A stretch of DNA of 64,000 nucleotides, taken from NCBI GenBank assembly GCA_018857735.1, contig JABMCL010000715.1, forward strand, positions 216,001 through 280,000. Reading direction: 5' to 3'. This DNA comes from Alviniconcha marisindica. Lineage: Eukaryota > Mollusca > Gastropoda > Provannidae. The notes beneath the pieces are model-generated. The model saw only the letters and a program-made list of their open reading frames with translations, was not told the DNA's origin and did no database searches. Positions 21,201 to 33,200 of this stretch are shown piece by piece. The translations under genes and the position numbers were made by a program. Position 1 is the stretch's first letter. Every line of letters starts with the position of its first letter.

Positions 21201-24200
21201 ATGGTCTGTTTCATTGTCAGGTACAGGTATGGTCTGTTTCATTGTCAGGTACAGGTATGGTCTGTTTCATTGTCAGATACTGGTACAGTCTGTTTCTTTG
21301 TCAGATACAGGTACAGTCTGTTCCAGATCTAAGTTCACTGGCCCATACCATGCAGTCCCCCTTACACACCAGTCCAGTCTCACCTACACACCAGACAGTT
21401 CTCACCTGCACACCACCTCTTGTCTCACCTGCACACCAGACAATTCTTACCAACACACCAGCCAAGTTTCACCCACTCACCAGCCAAGTTTCACCCACTC
21501 ACCAGCCCAGTCTTACCTACACATCAGCCCAGTCTCACCTACTCACCAGAGCAGTCTCACATATTCACCAGCCCATTTACACCTACTCACCACACCAGCC
21601 ACTTCTCACCAACTCACCAGCCCAGTATCACCTACTCATCAGCCCATTCACATGTACTCACCAGCCCCTTCTCACCTACTCACCAGCCCAGTCTTACCCA
21701 CTGACCAGCCCTGTATTAACCACACATCAGCCCAGTCTCACCCACTCACCAGCCCAGTCTTACCCACTCACCAGCCCTGTATTACCCACCACAGCCCATT
21801 CACTACTCACCAGCCCATCACACCTACTCACCAGCCCATCACACCTACTCACCAGCCCATTCTCACCCACTCACCAGCCCAGTCTTACCCACTCACCAGC
21901 CCTGTATTACCCACACATCAGCCCAGTCTCACTGACTCACCAGCCCATTCACACCTACTCACCAGCCCATTCACACCTCACCAGCCCATTCTCACCTACT
22001 CACCAGCCCATTCACACCTATTCACCAGCCCATTCTCACCTACTCACCAGCCCATTCACACCTATTCACCAGCCCATTCTCACCTACTCACCAGCCCATT
22101 CACACCTACTCACCAGCCTATTCACACCTACTCACCAGCCCAGTCTCACCTACTCACCAGCCAATTCACACCTACTCACCAGCCCATTCACACCTACTCA
22201 CCAGCCCATTCTCACCTACTCATAATAATAATGGAAATTTGTAAAGCGCCTACCCTGCGGCTCAAAGCGCTGAACAAGCATACCACATAATGTACATTGA
22301 GATGGAAAATGTTATCCAAAAAATTGGTCTCACCTACTCACCAGCCCAGTCGCACCGTCATGCAAGCTATGTCTCACCTGGAAGTTTGAGCTTCATGTTT
22401 TTTGTGTTAGGTGAAAGTTGACTGGTGTTTTGTGTGTTGCTAGAGAAATGATTGCCATGTTTTTTTTTTATAATGTTGGTAGAGCATTGGTCCTGGTGTT
22501 TTGTATGTTTTTATACATTTTGCATCTTGGTAGAAGCTTGATTGCGGTGTTCTGTGTTGCAAGCTGTGGAGACACGGAGGTGCGCCTAACCCACGAACAG
22601 ATGAGGATTGTCAAGTACACGCCCGACAAGGGCCCCAGGGAAAAAGAGATCCTCAAGATTTCTTTTTGGGTGGTTGGATTTCTTTTTTCAAAATTTTGGG
22701 CATTTTTTTTCTTTCTGGGGGAACTTTTTTTTGGGTATCATTCTCATTTCTTAGAGTTGGATTATCTCTTAAAATTCAGGGGCATTTTTTTTCTTTCTGG
22801 AGATTTTTGTTTGTAGATTGCAGTGCATTAAAAGAGAAAAACTACAGATGTAGATTGCAGTGCACTGAATCGAAAAAGGTACAGATTGCAAAGCATTAAA
22901 ACTAAAGGCAGTGACTATCACATAAGTGTAAATCGCAAAGTAATAAATGGCAACATCTATCACAGGTACAGATTGCAAAGTACTAAATGGCAAAATCTGT
23001 CTCAGGTACAGAGGCAAAATCTGTCACAGGTACAGACTGCAAAGCACTAAATGGCAAAGTCTGTCACAGGTACAGATTGCAAAGCACTAAATGGCAACAT
23101 CTGTCACAGGTACAGATTGCAAAGCACTAAATGGAAAAGCGTCACAGGTACAGATTGCAAAGCACTAAATGGCAAAGTCTGTCACAGGTACAGATTGCAA
23201 AGCACTAAATGGCAAAGTCTGTCACAGGTACAGATTGCAAAACACTAAATGGCAACATCTATCACAAGTACAGATTGCAAAGCGCTAAAAGGAACCGTAC
23301 CTTGCTCAGATGCCCCTGCCCATTTTAGTATAGCGATCTGACACAAACTCCAACAGTTTAATACCAGAATTGGTGGCCAGAGTTATTCTGGACTGCATGT
23401 GCATTTGCATGCTGTTTACTCACATACTGAATTTTCCTTTCATGGGTACAAAGCATTTGCACAGCCAGTCTTTCTGATTATTAATTTTGCTGTTGTATTT
23501 TGTACAAGTATTGACGTCAGCATTAAAACTGGATTACATGTGCTGTGCAGGCAGTGGTAAGACCACCACCCTCGTGAGGTACGCTCAGATGAGACCAGAT
23601 CTCAAGTTCCTGCTCATCGTCTTCAACAAGTATGCATTCTGTTTCTGACCTACCTTTGTCAAATCCTTTTAGTCATGTTCTCTGCAGAACAGATGAGTTC
23701 CATGCGACCGTCTGCTGTTGCCGTGGAACACAGCAGTTTGGTCTGCTGTTGCCTTGGAACACAGCACAGTTTGATCTGCTGTTGCACTGTATTATTTTGA
23801 ACACCTCAGTTTGATCTGCTGTTGCCTTGGAACACAGCAGTTTGATCTGCTATTGTCTTAGATTATTTGAAACAGAACAGTTTGATCTGCTGTTGCCTTG
23901 CTACACAGTTTGATCTGCTGTTGCCTTGGAATACAGCACAGTTTGGTCTGCTGTTGCCTAGGAACACAGCAGTTTGATCTGCTGTTGTCTTGGAATACAG
24001 CACAGTTTGGTCTGCTGTTGCCTAGGAACACACCACAGTTTGATCAGCTGTTGCCTAGGAACACAGCACAGTTTGATCTGATGTTGCCTATGTACACAGC
24101 ACTGTTTAATCTGCTGTTTGTGTCATTTCATCTGACTTCCACTGCCGTAGTTTCTGCAACCCATGTTTTATTAGAGAGACAGCAGAAGACTGCCCCAACT

Positions 24201-27200
24201 AATCCGGGATCAATGTGACCTGTGTTCCGCTCTGTGTGCAGGTCGGTGTGCACGCACGCTCAGTCCACCTTCCCCCGCAACGTCACCTGCAAGACCGGAC
24301 ACAGCCTGGCCTTCAGGGCCACTGGTAGCAGGTCAGTGTGCTCTTCCGGTTGCGGTCCGCAGCACTGTGGTGAAGTCGGTGTAAAGCGCCTCAGTGTTGT
24401 AGAAACCGGATCAGTCAGTCTGTGCAAAGTTTGTTTTGGATAGAGAACTGTTCACAATTGGATAGAGAATTGTTCACAGTTGCATAGAGAACTGTTCACA
24501 ATTAGAGAGAGAATTGTCCACAATTAGATAGTGAACTGTTCACAATTGGATGGAGAGTTGTTCACAATTGGATGGAAAGAACTGTTCACAATTGGGTAGA
24601 GAATTGTTCACAATTGGATAGACAGTTGTACACAACTGGATGGAAAACTGTTCACAATTGGATAGAGAACTCCTCTTATTCCATGTCAGCAGACAGATGA
24701 ACTTTTCACCAACCTACACCAAGCTGTCCTGAGAGTAGAGGGAAAGTAACTACTTGCTTGTCCTGGCCTTTTACATGTGGGTGGGTTCGTTTTGGGGAGT
24801 GTGATGGCATGGTGAGAAGATAATCTGCTTTGTAAAAAACCCCACAAAAGGATGACTGTCATGTAATTTGGTTTTGTGGTTGCAATGTTATGGCCGTATG
24901 GTGTGACAGTTCTTTCTTTGACTGTGACAGTGTCTTCATAGTGTATAATTTATGGTGCATAGTGTGATGGGTTTTTTATGTGAATATGCCAGTGTCTTTA
25001 GTGTGTATAGTGTTACAGTGCTTTGTGTGATTGTGCCAGTGTATAGTGTGACAGTTCTTTCTTTGATTGTGCCAGTGTCTTTAGCATGTTACTGTATAGT
25101 GTGACAGTTCTTTGTGTGATTGTGCCAGTGTATAGTGTGACAGTTCTTTCTTTGATTGTGCCAGTGTCTTTAGCATGTTACTGTATGGTGTGAATTCTTT
25201 CTTTGATTGTGCCAGTGTCTTTAGCATGTTACTGTATGGTGTGAGTTCTTTCTTTGATTGGGCCAGTGTCTTTATGGTGTGTATAATTTATAGTGTCTGG
25301 TGTAACAGTGTTTTTTTGTTTTTTTATCATCTCAGCCTCATTATCGTGTATATGTTGCAGTTCTTTATGTGATTGTGTCAGCATCTTTATCATGTATATA
25401 TGCTGGAATTTATTTGTATTATTGTACCAGTGTCTTTGTGTTTTGTATGACGTTCTTTATGTGATTGTGCCAGCATCTTACGCTGTGAGACAGTTCTTTG
25501 CGTCTTGTTATATGTTTATTTACATACAACTTGCGTATTGAAAGATAGGCAATTTAATTCTTTCATCATTTGTAGATTATGTCATCATTTGTAGATTATT
25601 TCATCATTTGTAGATTATTTCATTATTTGTAGATTAACTGCATATGTATTGCATGAGAAAGGGGTCTGTCCTAAAAATGTGCCTATGTTTTGTATAGTCC
25701 TGTTAAGATGGGTGTGTTTTATTTTTTATATCTTTTGTGTTTTGATCTTTGTTTCTTTCAAAATGCTAGCAGTCAACTCTCTTTCAGATTTTGTTTCTTA
25801 CAATAATAATAAAGAGGATTTCTAGAGCGCCCATCTACCGCACAAGGTGGGAGCACAGGGTGCTTTACAACTGGCTGTGTTGATTCAGGTATGCAGCCAA
25901 GAAGCAGCTGAATATTGGTAACCTGCGAGTGTACGATGTTGCCATGGCCCTTGAGGAGCGGGTGACAAAGAAGGAAAACCTCTTCGTGCGTGCAAAGTTT
26001 GTGATGGAAACGCTGAAGAATTACATGTCTTCTGATGACGAGGAGATCACGTCCTTCCACACTCCAGCTAGTCAGATTGGTGATGACGGGCATCCAGAGC
26101 CGATTCCTCATGATGCTCGCATGGTAAGGCGTTAAGCGCTGAATGGGCTTGGTAAGGCATTAAGGTATTAGTGCACAGTGCACCGTCCACCAGCAAGAAG
26201 CGCTTAGTGAGCATGGTGAAGTGTTAAGGTATTAGTGCACAGTGCACCGTCCACCAGCAAGAAGCGCTTAGTGAGCATGGTGAAGTGTTAAGGTATTAGT
26301 TCACAGTGCACCGTCCACCAGCAAGAAGCGCTTAGTGAGCATGGTGAAGTGTTAAGGTATTAGTTCACAGTGCACCGTCCACCAGCAAGAAGCGCTTAGT
26401 GAGCATGGTGAAGTGTTAAGGTATTAGTTCACAGTGCACCGTCCACCAGCAAGAAGTGCTTAGTGAGCATGGTAAGGTGTTAAGGTATTAGTTCATGGTG
26501 CACCATCCACCAGCAAGAAGCGCTAGTGAGCATGGTAAGGTGTTAAGGTATTAGTTTACGGTGCACCGTCCACCAGCAAGAAGCGCTTAGTGAGCATGGT
26601 AAGGTGTTAAGGTATTAGTTCACAGTGCACCATCCACCAGCAAGAAGTGCTGAGTGAGCATGGTAAGGCAATAAGGTAGTAGTTCACAGTGCACCGTCCA
26701 CCAGCAAGAAGCACTGAGTGAGCAGTCCTCAGCTTGACCTTCTTTATCCGTGATTGAGGCTGCAGCATGGGCCCCAAGTTGGGTCTGGGATCAGTGTTGC
26801 ACTGTGGGGGAGGTGGGGGGGAGGGGGGTGTGTGGTAAAGTTATTAATACTCTTGCAGTGTCACAGCAGGTAAATGCCAAAACACTGCATGCACAGGTGG
26901 GACTGGGTAGTGTTTGTCTTGTAGCCAGCCTGTGGTAAACGCTAAATACAAGGACGGAACTGGGTAGTGCTCATCTTAAGCCAGCCTGTGGTAAACACTA
27001 AAGCACTACATTCAAGGGTGGGACTGGGTAGCGCTTGTGTTACAGCCAACCTGTGATAAACGCTAAAGAACCACATGCATGGGTGGGACTGGATAATTCA
27101 ACATTTACTCTTTGCTTTAGTCTTCCAACAACCAGCCTGTGGTAAACCCTAAAGCTCCAGCACTCTGGTGGGAGTGGGTAGTGCTTGTGTTACAGCCAGC

Positions 27201-30200
27201 CTGTGGGAAACACGAAAGCACCACACAAGGGTGGAACTGGGTAATGCTCATCTTAAGCCAGCCTGTGGTAAACACTAAAGCTCTACATACAAGGGTGGAA
27301 TTCGGTAGTGCAGGTAGTGCTTGTCTTGCAGCCAGCCTGTGGTAAACACTAAAGCACCGCATGCAAGGGTGGAATTCGGTAGTGCGGGTAGTGCTTGTCT
27401 TGCAGCCAGCCTGTGGTAAACACTAAAGCACCACATACACGGGTGGGACTGGGTAGTGCTTGTCTACCAGCCTGTGGTAAACACTAAAGCACCAAATACA
27501 AGGATGGGACTGGGTAGTGCTTGTCTTAAGCCAACCTGTAGGAAACACTAAAGCGCCACATACAAGGGTGGGACTGGGTGGTGCTTGTCTTAAGCCAGCC
27601 TTTGGTAAACACTAAAGCACTACATACAAGGGTGGAATTGGATAGCACTGCTTTTGCAGCGGCTTGTGAGACGAGTTGAACTGAATTTCCTGCAGGGGAC
27701 TAATAAAATGTATAACTATAGGAAAGAAACTTAAAACAAATTCACACATTTACATTTACACACATATCGTTGTTCTACTTTTGCACTCCACACACACATA
27801 TTCCAACCCACGAATTACAGCTGCGCTGACTTACGCCATTTCTGACAGCTGAATGCAGAGTTGTTCCAGACATTAAAAGTCTTTTGCACATGAGTAAAAC
27901 TAAATAATTCACCATTTGCCCTTTGCTTTAGGCTTCCAACAATGAACTAAGAGCCATGTTACCGTTTCCACTTTTGCAGCGTTATGCTTACGATGCCACA
28001 CAGTACTGGAATCGCATGAAGGACATGCGGGACGAGCGGGTGAAGATGACGCATGACGGCTACCTCAAGCTCTTCCAGCTGAGCAAACCCACGCTGGGCT
28101 CCTACAACATCATCCTTGTGGACGAGGCCCAGGATCTGACTCCCGGTGCGTGGACACACTTTTAGCTCTTTGTGCATTTCTTTGTGGACACACTTTTAGC
28201 TCTTTGTGCATTTCTTTGTGGACACACTTTCAGTGCTTTGTGCATTTCTTTGTGGACACAATTTTAGTTCTTTGTGGACACACTTTCAGTTCTTTGTGGA
28301 TTCACTTTCAGTTCTTTGTGGATTCACTTTCAGTTCTTTGTGGACACACTTTTAGTTCTTTGTGGACACATTTGTAGTTCTTTGTAGTTCTTTGTGGATA
28401 CACTTTTAGCTCTTTGTGCAGTTCTTCGTGGACACACTTTTAGTTCTTTGTGGACACTTTTAGTTCTCATGGATACACTTTCAGTTCTTTGTGGACACAC
28501 TTGTTGTTTGTGGACACACTTATAGCTCTTTGTGCAGTTCTTTGTGGCCACACTTTTAGTTCTTTGTGGGCACACTTTCAGTTCTTTGTGGACACACTTG
28601 TAGTTCTTTGTGCAGTTCTTTGTGACACAATTTTAATTCTTTGTGCAGCTCTTTGTAGACAGACTTTTTTCTGTGTGCAGTTCTTTGTAGACCACTTTTA
28701 GCTCTTTGTGCAGTTCTTTGTGGACACCCTTTTAGTTCTTTGTAGACACCCTTTTAGTTCTTTGTGCAGTTCTTTGTGGACACACTTTTAGTTCTTTGTA
28801 GACACCCTTTTAGTTCTTTGTGCAGTGCTTTGTAGACACACTTTTTAAATTTTAACTCTTTGTGCAGTTCTTTGTGGGCACACTTTTAGTTCTTTGTGGA
28901 CACACTTTTAGTTCTTTGTGCAGTTCTTTGTGGGCACACTTTTAGTTCTTTGTCGACACACTTTTAGCTTCATGTGGACACACTTTTAGTTCTTTTGTGC
29001 AGTTCTTTGTAGACATACTTTTAGTTCTTTGTGGACACACTTTTAGTTCTTTGTGCAGTTCTGTGTGGGCACACTTTTAGTTCTTTGTGGGCACACTTTT
29101 AGTTCTTTGTGTTGATCTTTGTGGACACACCTTTAGTTCTTTGTGCAGTTCTTTGTGGACACACTTTTAGTTCTTTTTACAGTTCTTTGTGGACACACTT
29201 TTAGTTGTTTTTACAGTTCTTTGTGGACACACTTTTAGTTCTTTTTACAGTTCTTTGTGGGCACACTTTTAGTTCTTTTTACAGTTCTTCGTGGACACAC
29301 TTTTAGTTCTTTTTACAGTTCTTTGTGGACACACTTTTAGTTCTTTTTACAGTTCTTTGTGGACACACTTTTAGTTCTTTTTACAGTTCTTTGTGGACAC
29401 ACTTTTAGTTCTTTGTGGGCACGCTCTTAGTTCTGTGTGTTTGATGCACTGCATGTAACAGTTGTGTTGGTTCAGTTCTGTGTGTAGACATTACTGGCTA
29501 CTTTGCAGTGCTGTGTGATTTGTTTCTTTCTTGTTTATTATTTTTGGTTACAGTGTGTGCTTTGCCTTCGGGTTGCTTTGTGTGCTGTGACTGTGTGTGT
29601 CAGTATTTGTGTGTGACTGTGTGTATTTAATACGTTTGCTACTATGTGCGTGTATTTGTATGAATCGGAAGCTGTGTGCAGCTATATTTTTTTCCTCTTT
29701 TTTTCTGCTTCCATTAAATGAATGAATGAATGAATATTTATATATGGCACGTAATGACTTCAGTGCAAAACCTTGAGTAACTCTGGTGAGTGTTCCGATT
29801 ATTGTGCTACTGTTGTGAGTTATGTGTGTGTTTCCATGTTGACGTAGTGTGAGGCCAGGAATGTATGTCAACTCCCATGTCTTCCAGCACTGTTGGACGT
29901 CATCCTGCGACAGCAGCAACCAAGGATCTTTGTGGGTGACGAGCACCAGCAGATATACGCCTTCAGGGGGGCGGTCAACGCCATGCAGGCAGTGAGGGCT
30001 GACCGCGTCTTCTACCTCACCCAGGTCAGTCTTACCTCATCTTCTATCTCACCCAGGTCAGTCTGTCTGCATCTTCTACCTCACCCAGGTCAGGCTTACT
30101 GTATCTTCTGCCTCACCCAGGTCAGTCTTACCTCATCTTCTACCTCACCCAGGTCAGTCTTACCTCATTGTCTACCTCACCCAGGTTAGTCTTACCTCAC

Positions 30201-33200
30201 CTTCTACGTCACCCAGGTCAGTCTTACCTCACCTTCTACCTCACCCAGGTCAGTCTTACCTCACCTTCTACCTCACCCAGGTCAGTCTAACCTCACCTTC
30301 TACCTCACCCAGGTCAGTCTTACCTCGCCTTCTACCTCACCCAGGTCAGCCTGACTGTTCACTGTAGGCCTGCTGGACTGGGTTTGATGGTTGAGTAAAC
30401 TAATCGCGCCAGCTGAATCCTCAGAACGCTTTTGCTTTGGGTTTGGCATACCATTGAGCCATGCCTTCAGCACCATTGTGATAAATGCACACAGTGTTCA
30501 CATTCACTTCCAGCTTCGTACGTGATTGGATAAAGTGAAACAACAGCCACTGAACATCAAGGAGACATTTCAGACACTGATTCATAATGGCATTGCGTGT
30601 GGCCTCACTGTTTGCTCCACTGCAGTTTCAACACTGTTTTGCACTGCATTGTTTACTTTGGATTCTTTGTCTCGGTGAAAAACCATTGGTTGTCTTCACC
30701 TGCTAGACAGATTTTTAAGGGGTATTTTCATCCCTTACTGCAGAGTTTGAACAGAGAATTGTATGCACAGTGAAGTCTAGTGGCTGAATTTGAGGTCCTA
30801 GTGCATGAATACACACACATGGTTTTTTTTCTTCAGGGGCCCTGTGTTCGCTTTCAATCATTCTGCTTTGGTATGGAGTTAGTCATTACTCTGTTCCCTT
30901 TCAGTCATTCCGCTTTGGTCCGGAGTTAGTCACTGCCCTGTTCTCTTTCAGTCATTCCGCTTTGGTCCGGAGTTAGTCACTGCCCTGTTCTCTTTCAGTC
31001 ATTCCGCTTTGGTCCGGAGTTAGTCACTGCCCTGTTCTCTTTCAGTCATTCCACTTTGGTCCGGAGTTAGTCACTGCCCTGTTCTCTTTCAGTCATTCCG
31101 CTTTGGTCCGGAGTTAGTCACTGCCCTGTTCTCTTTCAGTCATTCCGCTTTGGTCCGGAGTTAGTCACTGCCCTGTTCTCTTTCAGTCATTCCGCTTTGG
31201 TCCGGAGTTAGTCACTGCCCTGTTCTCTTTCAGTCATTCTGCTTTGGTCCAGACTTACTGTCACTGCCCTGTTCCCTTTCAGTCATTCCGCTTTGGTCCA
31301 GAGTTACAGTCACTGCCCTGTTCTCTTTCAGTCATTCCACTTTGGTCCAGAGTTAGTCACTGCCCTGTTCTCTTTCAGTCATTCTGCTTTGGTCCAGAGT
31401 TACAGTCACTGCCCTGTTCTCTTGCAGTCATTCCACTTTGGTCCAGAGTTACACTTACAGTCACTGCCCTGTTCTCTTGCAGTCATTCTGCTTTGGTCCA
31501 GAGTTACAGTCACTGCCCTGTTCTCTTGCAGTCATTCTGCTTTGGTCCAGAGTTACAGTCACTGCCCTGTTCTCTTTCAGTCATTCCGCTTTGGTCCAGA
31601 GATCTCTCAGCTGGCGAGCACCATCCTGGAGTTGTTCAAAGGCGAGCACAGCAAGAACATCGTGGGCCATGCCACCCCAGGTCAGACAGTGCTTCTCACC
31701 ATTGTTGGTGACGTCTCTGTCATCATGTTGTCCCTGACTGATTTGCTTATGGCTATGTGATTGGTTTCTATAATGTATTGTGACAGTGGAGGTAGTTTGT
31801 ACTAGGCTTCTGGCAGTATCTTAGATAGACCTTATTTTGCTACAGTGACAGGCATTTTTGCATTAACATGGCTGCAAAAAGCTGTAAACGTTTTGATTTT
31901 ACTCGCACCAAATCATTGTGTATGACCGTGTCTGGCATTATTCTTTGTACATCTTTTTTCCTAAGTGCACCAGATCATTTTTGTATGTTTCAGGTATTTT
32001 CTTGGTACCCGTTTTTTGTTTTTGTTGCGTGTTGTTTTGCACCAGATCATTCTGACTCTGCTCCAGGTTTGGTTTGCTTGTAGCTGAAGCTGATTGTTTT
32101 GACGGGGCCATTTTGTTTTTAGCAGACAGTTTTGTTTCTACTAGACATAGTGTTTTGTTTTTAACAGACCCAGTGTTTTGTTTTTACCAGATACCGACAG
32201 TGTTTTGTTTTTACCTGACATGATCAGTGTTTTGTTGTTATCCGACACAGTGTTTTGTTTTTACCAGACCTAGTGTGTGTTTTTTACTACCAGACACAGT
32301 GTTTTGTTTTTACCTGACACGATCAGTGTTTTGTTTTTACCAGACACAGTGTTTTGTTTTGTGCACCAGACATGATCAGCATTTTGTTTGTACCAGACAC
32401 AATCAGCATTTTGTTTTGTTTGTACCAGACACAATCAGCATTTTGTTTTGTTTGTACCAGACACAATCAGCATTTTGTTTTATTTGTACAAGACACAATC
32501 AACGTTTTGTTTGTGCCAGACACAATCAGGGTTTTGTATCAGACATGATCAGTGTTTTGTTTGTACCAGACACAATCAACCAGTGTTTTGTTTGTACCAG
32601 ACACAATCAACCAGTGTTTTGTTTGTACCAGACACAACCAGCGGTGAAGAGAAAGGGCAGCTGGCGGTTCTGTGCCGTTCCAACTACACCGTCTTCGCTG
32701 AAGCTGTGGCCATTTGTGTCTATTCTGACAAGCCCGTCCGTGTGGCATTTGTAGGGGTGAGCATGTTTCTGTGTGCATCGGTCTATTTCACTGTTTGTCT
32801 GTCTGTTTGATAGCCTTTAGTGTTTGCCTGTCTGTTTGCGTGTGTGTCTGTCTGACAGTATTTTTGTTTGCCTGTCTGTCTGCCAGTTTGTCTGTTTGCC
32901 AGTCTGTCTGTCTCCCAGTTTATCTGCTAGTCTCGCTGTCTGTCTGCCTGCTTGCCAGTTTGTCTCCCAGTTTGTCTGTCTGCTAGTCTGCCTGTCTGTC
33001 TGCCTGCCAGTTTGTCTCCCAGTTTGTCTATCTGTCTGCCAGTGTTTCTGTCTCCCAGTAAGTCTGTCTGCCTGCCAGTTTGTCTGTCTCCCAGTTTGTC
33101 TGTCTGTCTGCTAGTCTGTCTGCCTGCCAGTTTGTCTGTCTCCCAGTTTGTCTGTCTGTCTGCTAGTCTGTCTGCCTGCCAGTTTGTCTGTCTCCCGGTT

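Noticed and set aside
21061..22290. 383-409 codon Ser/Pro/His-rich open frames
   Set aside because: They come from the exon 5 donor array and the CACCTACTCACCAGCCCA minisatellite; the true FBH1 exon ends at 21058.
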